DNA of 64,000 nt, from contig NC_079147.1 in the NCBI RefSeq assembly GCF_945859685.1, positions 18,765,289-18,829,288 on the forward strand, given 5' to 3'. Under the pieces are notes generated by a model that was given only the letters and a program-made list of their open reading frames with translations, ran no database searches and was not told the DNA's origin. The stretch comes from Eupeodes corollae (taxonomy: Eukaryota > Arthropoda > Insecta > Diptera > Syrphidae). Position 1 is the first letter of the stretch. Each line of letters begins with the position of its first letter. Below are positions 1 through 10,506 of this stretch, in pieces. A program made the translations under genes and the position numbers.

Positions 1-928
1 ATTGTTTCGCTGACGATAGTACTCTTAGCTTTTCATATTCGTTTTCAGATTCACACCCCTCTTCTTCGGATGTGGAAATGCAACGACAAAATATGATAAG
101 ATCATTAAATTCCGACCTTAACAGCATTGTACAATGGGGAATAAGAAACCGCGTGGAATTTAATGCTTCGAAAACGCAATGCTGTCTTGTATCGTTAAAG
201 CGAAATATACCCCTCCTGCCATTATCCAAAATTGGCACTTGCATCGAGGAAACTGAACATCTGGATATTCTCGGTATGTGTATCACCAACCACCTTTTGT
301 GGAACGATCACATACGCGATGTCGCCAAAAAATGCCCCAAGTTGTTTGGGTTTTCTAAGGCGATGCAAGAAGTTTTTCTCCCCCTCTGATCTGGCTGTTA
401 TTTACAAGTCTTATATACGTCCAAAGCTTGAGTATAACTCCCATATCTGGACTGGTGCTCCTGTAACTTACTTAAGCCTCTTGGATAGAGAGCATTTAGA
501 TTGATTGGTGATGTTACCATCATAAGATCATTAACGTCACTTGAACATCGTCGAAATGTTTCTTGTCTCACCCTGTTTTACCGTTATTTTAATGGTTTAT
601 GCTCTAGAGAAATAGCCAGCTGCATTCCTTTCCTTAAACAGTTCAACCGTAATACTCGCGCTTCTAGGAATGCTCATCAATATACCCTCGAGCCCATCTT
701 CGGTCGTACTGTCAAGTACAGAGATTCGTTCTTTAGCCGTACTATGCGAATGTGGAATGCCTTGCCACACTCTGCCTTTCCCAGCTATTGCAATATTCAG
801 GAATTCAAAACCAATGTGCACCGACATTTCCTTTCAACCCCTCTCTCCCTTTCCTAGTGCTCACACTGTGTCTACATAATAAGGGTAATATATCCCCTTG
901 AGTGTGCGCTTATTATAAAAAAAAACAA
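1..928 (+). mobile_element. J1 jockey-like LINE, 3' fragment of the reverse transcriptase ORF, broken
   Basis: The window opens inside a reverse transcriptase. From base 3 the frame reads the polymerase active-site motif FADDSTL, then the conserved region after it (WGIRNRVEFNASKTQC, then IYKSYIRPKLEYNSHIW). The frame is broken at least twice: the reading passes from one frame near 360-390 to another up to 504 and to a third up to 857. The C-terminal part (FGRTVKYRDSFFSRT, WNALPHSAF) is recognisable. The 3' UTR around 870-915 closely matches the other J1 copies ending at 26447 and (minus strand) 51786, then passes into an A-rich tail. The element starts outside the window. It is a dead copy of a jockey-superfamily non-LTR retrotransposon; the exact clade is inferred from general resemblance. 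Confidence 0.85.
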
Positions 929-956
929 CATTTTTACCTCAGTAAATTCGTCAATT

Positions 957-1001
957 CGTAGTACCCGTGGCATAATGGTTAGTGCGTCGCACTGTACAGA
1001 C
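957..1001 (+). repeat. 5' fragment of tRNA-derived SINE
   Basis: The 45 bases match the head of the SINE seen complete at 24601-24914 and 47974-48278, including the A-box-like TGGCATAATGGTTAGTGCG. The sequence then switches abruptly to LI LINE sequence, so the SINE is truncated at the junction. Confidence 0.7.
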
Positions 1002-2126
1002 CTATAAATGCTGCTCTGACCAGTGGCAGTGGAACCTTCGCTCTGATGAATCGGCTATTTTACAGAAGTCGGCTTGACCCCAGAGCGAAGGTTATTTGCT
1101 ACATGGCCCTAATATGACCAATGATCATTTATGGTTGTCCTGTGTGGTTCAACGTTGCTCCTTCGCAGATGGAGAAGTTTCGGGCTTATATCGAACAGTC
1201 GAATCTTCCAACGAGGTCCTTTGAAACGGGGTTTGAATCAACAGAATTTACAATTTCGTTATAAAACTCTTTTGAGGTCACATTGCAAGAGCTATGGCTT
1301 CGACCAACAATTTCATTTTCAGGGCGTTCTATCCAAACGACGAGTATTTTAAGAGTGCACTTTTGAGCGGCATCATTCCACCAAAGACATTCCTCTTTTT
1401 AGACAGATGAGGTCTGATACAGGATAGATTGGCAGCTCCGCTAATCTACCACGTCAGACGACGAACCGTGAATAGGCGACTCCTGTACAATCGGATGGTC
1501 ATGGCACAAGGCGGAGCAGAGCTCCTTCGGTTCAGTAGGGCTGTGTCCGAACGGGACCGAACTGATAGGATGAAGCAGGAGAACCAGTTTTGGTGGCTTC
1601 AATCGGCACTTGGCCGGCTTTCATATTTGTTTTATAGTTTTAGGGTTAAGTTTAAAGTAGAATAGGCGTGATTGCACAAAAAAAAAATATTACAAAAAAA
1701 ATATATGTATATATAAAAAAACTAAAAAAAAAACATAGAATAAGAAAACAAAAAGGAAAAAAAAATATTAGAAAGTTAGTTGCTGCTGTGGTTGTTCTAG
1801 TTTTAAGTAGTTTATAGGTAGAATAGCTAGTTTAAGTTAGCTTTAAGTTTTATACTAGGACCTAATTTGAAGTAGTTTTTTAATTAAAAATAAAAAAGGA
1901 TATTGATATGAGTTTTTTTTTTTAAATTTTAAAATGAATACAAATTAAATAAAAGTTAAACAGATCTTAGTCCCGAAAGGCACTAGTATTAAGTGTTATA
2001 GTTTAACTGTGTCCGTATGGGACCAGTAGTAAGTTTTAAGTTATGGATAATTAGGATATAGTTTTATGAATTTTTGTCTTTAAGATAGTTTTAAGAAATA
2101 ATAAATAAAAATGAATTTAAAAAAAG
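1002..2126 (+). mobile_element. LI (jockey/I-group LINE), 3' end of ORF2 plus 3' UTR, broken
   Basis: The translated pieces match the C-terminal half of the longer minus-strand copy at 17231-18830. Examples are PLIYHVRRRTVNRRLLYN and FSRAVSERDRTDRMKQ around 1437-1600. The reading frame is split by several frameshifts and stops between 1090 and 1430. After the stop at 1665 comes about 450 bp of A-rich 3' UTR ending in an A-rich tail near 2110-2126. A SINE in the same orientation follows at once. Assignment to a specific clade (I, Loa or jockey) is uncertain. Confidence 0.75.
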
Positions 2127-2362
2127 TGCGTTGGACTGTCATGCCAGAGGTCTTGAGTTCAATCCCTGCCAGTGAGATCTTTAATTCTTTTCGAGGATAC
2201 TGCTTCTTGCAACTAATTGACAATTCCCCCAAAAGCAATTCTTGTCATAAAAGTGCTTTCACAAAATTAGCCGTTCGGATTCGGCTTAGAAACTGGGACC
2301 TACATAACTCGCATAGATTAATAGTTGTAAGTCACTAGGCCCCTAGTTCTTGTCTGTTGGGC
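2127..2362 (+). repeat. tRNA-derived SINE, 5'-truncated copy 1 of a tandem pair
   Basis: It begins at the GTGCGTTGGACTGTCATGCC segment, contains the B-box-like GAGTTCAATCCC, and runs through the SINE body (CTAGCCGTTCGGATTCGGC-like region, then GTCACTAGGCCC). The part carrying the A box is missing. It is joined directly to the A-rich end of the LI element. Confidence 0.75.
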
Positions 2363-2365
2363 AAA

Positions 2366-2640
2366 AAACAAAAAGCACGTTGGACTGTCATGCCAAAAGG
2401 TTTTGGGTTCGATGCCTGCCTATGCCATCTAAAGTTTTTTTTCACGGATACTGAATCTTGCGAGGAATTGACAAATCTCCCAAGAGTAATTCTTGTACTG
2501 AGAAATGCTTTCACAAAATTAGTCGTTCGGATTCGGCTTAAAAATTGTAGGTCCCCTCCATTACTCGCACAGATTAAAAGTTGAGAGTTGCAAGTCACTA
2601 GGCCCTAGTTCTCAACGTTCGGTTGCGCAACCTATTTTTT
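2366..2640 (+). repeat. tRNA-derived SINE, 5'-truncated copy 2 of a tandem pair
   Basis: This is a second copy in the same orientation directly after the first. It has B-box-like GGGTTCGATGCC at about 2404 and ends with a TTGCGCAACC segment followed by a T-rich tail, as in the other copies. Confidence 0.75.
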
Positions 2641-2744
2641 TTTTAAATTCCTCAATGAGCTGAATTTTAGCATTTAGCAGAATGTTAATTCAAGAGTGAT
2701 TGTCGAAAATCCAATGCATATACTAAGAGTAACTAAGAGTGACT

Positions 2745-3190
2745 GCTTTGTGCGGTTTATGAGCTGGATGCATCATCGGGCCGTATTTTTTTCAATTTGA
2801 GTCCGGTCAGGTAGTTACTGTAAATGGTGTTGGGTATCGTGAAATGAAAATTAACTTTGTATGTTCCTAAATGAAAAATATGGATGTGGATGATAAGTGG
2901 TAGACTGTGCCACCTACCAAACAGCTAACGAAACAATGGCTCTTTAACACGACAAATTCAATGGCCGTGTTATCTCACGTAGTGTCGATGCCATTTAGCC
3001 ACCAGGATCATATGATTTAATACCGTTGGCCTTCTTTTCTTAGGGATTAATTGTAAGAAAATGCGGATGTTGATAAACCAGAAACAATTCAAAGGCCTAA
3101 TGATGAGTTAAATCGGCACATGACTGGCACCATCGCTATCGAATATTTGGACCATCAGATGCCGATATTTTATTCCATACATAATTGAAC
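2745..3190 (+). pseudogene. Tc1/mariner-type transposase remnant, badly decayed
   Basis: Frame-switching translation recovers the C-terminal half of a mariner-like transposase. It shows a region resembling GRVIS..GDVNWPPRSCDLTPLDFF, mutated here, followed by VDKPETIQRPNDELNRHM at about 3070-3125, which matches the common DKPETI..L...I segment. Many stops and frameshifts are present. It is a relic with no coding capacity. Confidence 0.6.
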
Positions 3191-5374
3191 CATATCATAT
3201 AAAAAAATAGTCTTTATTTTCTAATTAGCTTGAGATTTATTCTAAACCACCATGTGTGCAACGAAAAACTAATATTTTGACACCTAGTAAATGATTTTGA
3301 ACATCGAACTTAAATTTAGTTATAAATTGATTTTAGTTTCAATTTTCGTGAAAACTCTAGAAAAGGTTATAACTTTATTTTATGAAAAAAGTTGTGGGTA
3401 AGCTTTGATGAAATAAAAACAAAATATCAGATAAAAGTTTTTTTACAAAAATGAAATCTAAAACACTAAATTGTTAAACGTCTTGAATATCTCAACCAAA
3501 ATTGAATTAATCTTCAGATATTAATTTTATTTTATGCTATACCTGTGGACATTTAAAGTAAAATTTAATTCAAATGACTTCAAATATTTGTTTTATCGAA
3601 ATCATCCTGTGTCTTTTTAGAAAAGAATACAAAATGTACTTTAAAAACCAAAACACCTCTTCAAAATTGAAGTACAAATAAAAAATTAAAACAAAATGTA
3701 TCCTTGGTTAAACTCTGAAGTACACCTTCATGCGTCCCTACGTTTTATTCTATTGTTTTGTTTTTGAAATAAAAATGTCCACAGCTTATTTTGAATTAAA
3801 TTTCAAACGAAATAAAACAACATACATTCCTATAACTATGTTTATAAATATGTTTATTGTACATTTAGATATGTTTTTTATTAAAAAGAGCTGTGTGAAA
3901 AATTCATTCTTTACAACACCCAGAGAGCTCTGGTGGTGGTAACTGGAACCTCACAAACTAAATATCATAAACAAACAAGGACATGACAAAGGAAAGGTGT
4001 CATGCAGGCAATATGAAGCTTTTCCATTCAACAAAATTATTTTCTGGTGCCCTAGGGATCCAAAAAAAAGAGAAAAAAGACACTGACTTATAGTTATGGT
4101 GTTTTTTGAAAATGATGATTTCTATAGGTTAGGTACAAGTACAACAAATTATGAAAGAAGGTTTAGTTCTAAGACTGTTTATCATCCAAAAGAAGTCAAA
4201 TGTGTGTGTTATGTTGCAGGCGAGGGTCATTTTATAATAGAAATTATTTTGTCCTTATTTTTATTTCTTGAGGAAAAATGTAAATGTACAGGAGTTCAGG
4301 GCTTGAGATGGTGTAGATGTAAAGCTGTAAAGTTATGGTTATGTCCTTTTCTTTTGAATGTAAAACTTCGTAGGCAGGACTAATAGCCCTTCGTATATAT
4401 AGTAAGAGCTTATAAAATATGGCAACTGTTTCAATCTGTTCTCGGAAATAAAAATTTAAATGAGGTCATTGAGAGAATCCTTGCATCCTGAATTTTGAAC
4501 AAATTCATATTTTTTGATGTAAACTTTGTTAAGAGCGATTAGTTTAGGTGGTTGACATCGGTTAGATAGACAGCAATAGAGAGAAAGTTTATTTTTTTTG
4601 TGTGTATGCACAAAGTCCGACATAAATAATTTAAATATTTAAAAACAACTCCCTATAGCCAACTTCCGGTCATAAAAATATTTAAACCTTAATCCTCTTT
4701 GGTGGAGTAATGTCCTTCTAAAAAACAGTTAACAGAAGAAAAAAGTTTAAAATGCTTTATAAATGTTACTGCCTTGTGTACCATGAGTTATTATGATAAA
4801 ATACTTTATTGCATGTGCCAAAGAGTGCGCACTATAGAGCATAAATATTTTATGTCCTTTTTTTCATGTTAAGTTTACTTAGAACAATAAAATATATTAT
4901 TCTTTACGAATAAACTTTTTTGTTGGGACCTCGGATAATCCTATTATTTATTTCTAATATAATTAGTTTTGTGCACTTAAGGGACACTACATGGCTAGTA
5001 ATGTTACAACATAGATTCTAAGGACAATTATTATTAAAGGATTTAGTATATAAGAATTAAGAGAGTTTAAAACCAATTAACACTGATTTTGTTCTAGCAA
5101 CTTCAAAATATTGTGAAGGAAGTATGTGGTAAGGTACACTATGAACACTTGTTTTGTAGGTAAAATGTATCCCCTTTATTTACGTACAATTATATAATTT
5201 ACTTAAAGTCGAAAATTCCTTTAAAACCAAATTGAAGTTTATAATATTAAACAATAGGAACTAACATTCATGTTATTGTCTTGTTTTTTTAAAAGTACCG
5301 TACATTTTTTTTTTTTCAACATCTATGGCAACATTGTTAAAATTTAAATAAAATTCAATTATCTGACTTTTAGA
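3191..5374. other. AT-rich intergenic stretch, nothing supported
   Basis: A few open frames of 60-95 codons exist (for example 4096-4383), but none resembles a known family and none has splice or codon evidence. I see no RNA gene or recognisable transposon here. Confidence 0.5.
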
Positions 5375-5990
5375 ATGCTTCGCAGTACAGCTTTCTGACA
5401 CTTCAAGATCTTGTTGGCAGATTAAAGCTGTAGCTCTTGGATTGCTCGGATGATATCAGCTTTAAGCTCTTGAATAGTTTCTGGGTTGATTGCATGACAT
5501 CGGTCTCTTCTCACAAAAAAAGTCCAAAGTGTTCAAATCCAAGCTCTTAGGCGACCAATTAAGATGTCCAAGGCGGCTGATAAAACGATTTGGAACTTTT
5601 ATTTTATTTAAATGAAAGACCTTGAAAAACTCACTAATCCTGGCCGCAGACACGAAAATGAGCTTTTGTTGTCAAATTCAAGCTACTCTAAAGCCCAGAC
5701 TGCGAATCGGATTCCAATTGGACTTTGTAGGGTAGGATCCCCACTATTGTTCTGACGAGGTATTCTCCAAAAATGTTAAACCAATTCGAAAGCTATTTGA
5801 TCTATCCAGTCTAAAGGTCTTCTTTCTATAGGATAGAAGAAATAAACACATGCCCAGTTTATTCTTCAAAAAAATTAATCCTTTTTCCCGTCTAACAATC
5901 GTCCAATTGCACTTACGTCAATTCTTTTGAAGGTCACGAAAACCAATTTTCGATTCAAGAAATATCTTGAATAACGAAACCTTCTTAATG
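5375..5990 (-). pseudogene. Tc1/mariner-type transposase remnant
   Basis: On the minus strand, 5653-5462 reads a C-terminal transposase segment: FISRLGHLNWSPKSLDLNTL then DFF. This corresponds to the R(L/V)ISR.GD..W..RS.DL...DFF block holding the last catalytic aspartate of D,D(x)D transposases. Upstream (5700-5990) the match continues weakly through stops and frame changes. Inactive relic. Confidence 0.6.
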
Positions 5991-6063
5991 ACCAGCAGTA
6001 TTGTTTTCGTAGCAAGCAATAGGTTATATGCTTATCTCATGATTTTTTGACCGAATATTGGAC

Positions 6064-6361
6064 TTGTTATTTTAAAAGCAATTGATAGAATTTGGCATCA
6101 AGTTTTTTTTTATAAAAAATCCGTAAATTTCGTATTGATGGATCTTAGCTTTGTTGAATAAGGAATTACTTTACGGACCGTTCAATTCAGGTAGTATTAG
6201 AGTTGTTCAAATTTGATATTTACAAAATAAAAGCTGGTATGCCACAGAGCTCAGTTTTGTCTCCAATACTCTTCCCTACTTTTGTAAATAATTTTTGTCT
6301 GAAACTTTAACCCACTTAATTGTTTCGCTGTGGACAGTTTTCTCACCTTTTCAAATAAGTA
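6064..6361 (+). mobile_element. diverged J1-like LINE fragment (RT palm region)
   Basis: Translation with stops gives a DRIWHQ segment, then RSIQVVLE and a KIKAGMPQSSVLSPILFP segment, equivalent to FDRVWHQ and GVPQGSVLSPTLF of the minus-strand J1 copy. The bases at 6318-6350 align to the J1 active-site segment, with the FADD motif destroyed. It abuts the RT-E element at about 6362. Confidence 0.65.
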
Positions 6362-8390
6362 CTTCGGGTTTTTTCAAGGAGTACTTCGGGTTTCCAGAGG
6401 AAAGGCAAAACAGGGAGGTGCACGGAGATGGTACAACATCGAACAGCTACAATTGCAGGAGATCGCCAAATCTGTTTCCGACCGAGTTCCAAGTAAATTC
6501 TCTCGAAGTTCTCTGCCGCCCACGGAATGTATCGAAAACCAGTGGCAACATTGCCAAGATGCTATCAGAGAAGCCGCCTCTTATGTGCTGCGTTTCAAAC
6601 AGCCACCAACAAGGAACCCATGGGTTAATGAGGAATGTTGGCAGGTAAATGCAGCTAAACAACAGGCACGCAAAGTGGCGCTGCATAAAAGGACGAGAGC
6701 TGCTCATGAGCTCTTTGAGCAGAAGAGGTAAGAGGAACACTGACTTCTCAAGAGGAAAACGAGAGGGCATGAGGAGCGTGCGGTCGAAAATGTTGAGAGG
6801 TTTAGAGGCAGGAATGAAGTTCGAAAGTCTTATGAACAGGTGAAACGAAATTCACAGGTACATAAACCTAGAACCGAAGCCTGCAAATACGAAAGTGGAA
6901 ACATCATAGTGGAACCGCAGTCAATGCTGAGGATATGGAAGGACCACTTCTGCAGACTGCATAACGGCGACGAAGAACTGAATTCCGCTGTCAGGCAGGA
7001 TGATCCATTCAATATAGACGACGAAAGCCAACAATCCCGTCCTCCCGACTTAGACGAAGTAAAGATTGCCATATCTTAGTTGAAGTCTAATAAAGCCGCT
7101 GGAGCAGATGGCTTGAATGCCGAGCTCTTTAAAGCAGCTGGAGATAAGTTGGTTAGGAGCATGCACCAACTTATCTGTAAAATATGGTCGGAAGAAAACA
7201 TGCCCGATGAATGGAACCTCAGCATTGTTTGCCCGATCCTGAAAAAAGGAGACCCTCTAAACTGCACCAACTATAGAGGAATCATTCAACTTAACATCGT
7301 CTATAAAATCTTCTCTGCCGTAATATGTGAACGTCTAATGCCCATCGTCAACAAACTGATAGGTCCTTTTAGTGTGGCGATCAAATATTCACAAAACGGC
7401 AGATCCTGCAAAAAAAAACCCAAGAACACCAAATCGACAACCACCATCTTTTCATCGATTTCAAGGCCGCATATGACAGTATCTGGAGGGACGAGCTGTA
7501 TATAGCCATGTCTAGTTTCAGCATCACTGCCAAATTCGTCAGTTTGTGCAGAATGACCATAGAGAATTCGCGCTGCTCCATAAAGTTTAGAAACAACTTA
7601 GCAGAACCTTTCGATGTCAAAAAAGGTTTTATACAAGGTGATGCGCTTTCATGCGAGGATAGTGCAGAGCTCCCAACGTCAACACTAGAGGCACTATCTT
7701 TCAAAAGTCTGTTCAATTACTATAGCATATGCTGATGAACTTAGCGTGTTGTTAATGGGGATTTTGTAAGTATTGAGGCAGAGGCGGCAAACATATATGT
7801 TTAACGGTTAATAAGGGGAAAACAAAATACATGTTGTCTTAAAGAAATTACATACGACGTCTTGGTCAAAACCACCATCGACAGACGTAACTTTGAGGTA
7901 GTCAAGGCCTTCGTCCACCAAGGTTCCACTGTAAATGCAGAAAACAACACCAGCGCTCAAATCAAACGCAGAATAACTCTTGCTAACCGCTGTTTCTTTG
8001 GACTAAGAAAGCAATTGAGTGGTAAAGTTCTGTCTCGAAGGACCAAAGTGTCGCTATATAAGACCCTCACATCTCCGTCCTGCTATACAGTGCAGAAGCA
8101 TGGTCTATGACAAAAGCGGATGAAAGCACCTTGGGTCATTTCGAGAGAAAAGTTCTTCGTGTTATCTACGGTCCCGTATGCATCGAAGGGGAGTGGTGAA
8201 GAAGATGGAACGACGAGCTGTACGGGCTGTACAGCGACGTAGACTTAGCTAGAAGGGTAAAAGTCCAACGACTAAGATGGCTGCTTCACGTAGAGCACAT
8301 GGAAACCAATGCTCCGGCCCGGAAAGTCTTCGAATCCACACCCATAGTAGAACTGTAGCGCCTTCTTAAGTAAGTAAGTAAAGTATATTT
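6362..8390 (+). mobile_element. RT-E element (RTE-type LINE) with endonuclease tail, RT and C-terminal region, broken
   Basis: Successive frames give the linker after the endonuclease (AKQQARKVALHKRTRAAHEL, 6650-6720) and the RT fingers (SNKAAGADGLNAELFKAAG and PILKKGDPLNCTNYRG, 7086-7280). The palm follows (DFKAAYDSIW-like at about 7455, then KKGFIQGDALSC at 7620). The C-terminal domain is at 7862-8340 (TIDRRNFEVVKAF, ALYSDVDLARRVKVQR-like). The YADD segment is damaged near 7730. There are at least five frame breaks. The 3' end (8355-8390) is CTGTAGCGCC followed by TAAG repeats, the kind of short microsatellite tail typical of RTE-group LINEs. Family assignment is by resemblance. Confidence 0.8.
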
Positions 8391-8642
8391 ATTAATGAAC
8401 GAAAATATGCTGGAAAATGATATCATTCACGATACAATATTACCATTTGGTCGCAAACTTCTTACAGAAATCTTTAAAAAATATGCAGAATAATAAATGA
8501 AGGTTTACTTCAGAAGAAGTCTTTTTAGATTTGCTCTACAAATACAAAATTTAAAATCCTCTGTATCCGTACCAACTTTAAGCTTAACCGTTCATCCGAT
8601 AGACTTGATAAGCACTGCACATATGTGCATAGCAGAAGGACG

Positions 8643-8935
8643 GTAGTACCCGTGGAATGGTGGATATTGCGTTGGACTGTCATACCAGAGGTCTTGGGTT
8701 CGATCCCTGCCTATGCCATAAAAAGTTTATTTTCCACAGGTACTGCCTCTTGCGAGGAACTGACAAATTTTCCAAAAATTCTTGTTGGAAAGTGATTTCT
8801 CAAATAAGACGTTCGTATTCCGCTTAAAACTGTAGGTTCTCCTCTTTCCCTGACAACATAACTTTTACAAAGGAATGGTTGAGAGTTGTAAGTTAAAAGA
8901 CCCTAGTTCTCAACCTACTGTTGTGCAACCCAATT
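8643..8935 (+). repeat. tRNA-derived SINE, near full length
   Basis: Starts with GTAGTACCCGTGGAATGGTGG (A box degraded) and has B-box-like GGGTTCGATCCC at about 8697. The body carries the TGCGAGGAACTGACAAAT segment and the copy ends in GTTGTGCAACCCAATTTATAT. I see no convincing target-site duplication. Confidence 0.8.
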
Positions 8936-10217
8936 TATATATTTAGAAGAATGGTGAAACAAGAATTTTCTCGAACTTATTCTTCAGCCATCAGTTAAGT
9001 AAGATTAAAACCTTGAAATTTTATTTTTCATTAAAACCCAAATTTAAAAATTGGCTTGCTTTTTGGTAACCAAAATATCAGTTATATCTTAAGTTTCTAA
9101 GACAATCTAAGCTAGAATTTTCTATCTAACGATATTAAGCTTAAACCTGTTTGCTATTCACGTAAAACAAAGCTTTATCTAGAACTGTAGCTTTATTTAC
9201 TGGTGATAGCTATTACTAGCTAGCTTTGTCTTGGTCCAAAAATAGTGTTGTTTTTGTTTTTATTCATAAAACTCATTAAAGGAAAATTCTGTGTAGCTAT
9301 ACTATTATTGCTCTTTAATATAATTATTGCACTTTGTTAAATCAAAAAAGTTTTTAATGTTGAAACCCCCTTATTGGGTACAAAACTTTATAAAGTCTCG
9401 TTTCTCGCTCGCAATTTATTCAAGTGGATAGCTCTCTTTGAAAAAAAATGTTCGCCACCGTTGACTTTTCATTCCTTAATAAAGGAACTTTTTCTATAAT
9501 ATTAAGAATGCAAAAAGAAAGATTTCGATAAGTTTTCATCTAACTTTGTCTTATATTTTTCACCATATTTCAATGCCCTAGTCAATGGGTAATATCCAAA
9601 CGAATTTTTCGTAAAAAAAAAACAAAATATTTCTGGAACTTGTACATATCTACACAAAATTCAACAAACTTCAATTTCCCATTGAAATAAATCCAATTAC
9701 AGCTCCTTTTTACCATCCACTTATCTTACCTTCAATATTTTAGATATTATGAACTTTTTCTTGCACTTGAGACGGTCAAATTGATTCAGGTAGACAGTTG
9801 ACCCACTTATGTTTTTATTTGTTATGTCATTTGCACGATTTCGTAATACACAGAAGTATATATTTTTCTCTTTACCAAAGATCAATACTTTTCAATTATT
9901 TTTCTTAAGCTGGCTATAATAAACCTGTGCCATAAAAATGTCCAAACTTTTCAAGTTCCTGTTCTTAAAGATCCTAAATAAATGTTTAATGCTGGAATTG
10001 GTGGTAGGTTCTTAAAAAAAATATACAACCACGCAAACGATACCAACATTAGAAATGACACGCACAGGAGATAAAACAAAAAGGACTTCTTCCTGTTTTG
10101 TGTTTCTTTATTAAAGTTCGATAACATGTTTTATTAATAAGAAATAATTTAGTGTATCTTAGCTCAGCCTTATACTGAATATCAATATTAATTAACGTTA
10201 TTTCTCTCTTTTTTCAG
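8936..10217. other. non-coding region upstream of P4H gene 1
   Basis: AT-rich sequence with no supported gene. It should contain part of a 5' UTR intron of P4H gene 1, because a pyrimidine-rich acceptor (CTCTCTTTTTTCAG, ending 10217) lies just before the coding exon. I could not locate the matching donor, leader exon or promoter. Confidence 0.4.
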
Positions 10218-10273
10218 ACTCATAAAACATAACGTAGCCATATAAAACTAAAACCACACAAATTAGTACAACG

Positions 10274-10506
10274 ATGAAACAACATATCAACTATCAACGA
10301 CACACTAGCAGGAGTAGTAATAGTTTACTATGGAATATCCTGCGAGTTGTCTTCATAATTTCTGCCCTCACATTGCAAGTGACAAGAACTGAAGTATTCA
10401 CTGCTTTGGCGGAAATGGAAGAACTCCTTGAGACTGAATCGGTGCTCCTGAGCAATTTAGTTGGCTACATTGGCGTACAACAACACAAACTCAATTATCT
10501 AAAAAC
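10274..10506 (+). CDS. PH4alphaEFB: P4H gene 1, coding exon 1 (signal sequence and N-terminal domain start)
   Basis: Starts at the first ATG of the exon, 56 nt after a 3' splice acceptor ending at 10217. The first 20 residues are polar and basic (about QHINYQRHTSRSSNS), followed by the hydrophobic run ILRVVFIISALTLQV. It ends in LNYLK plus AC, before donor GTAAGT at 10507. Phase 2 matches the next exon. Confidence 0.88.

Noticed and set aside
958..1000. tRNA gene call from the A-box and B-box-like words in the SINE heads
   Set aside because: No acceptor or anticodon stems form, and the same words repeat in about eight dispersed copies with a common body, so these are SINEs.
4096..4383. 95-codon open frame on the plus strand
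   Set aside because: Cysteine- and lysine-rich translation with no recognisable family and no splice or promoter evidence; consistent with chance.
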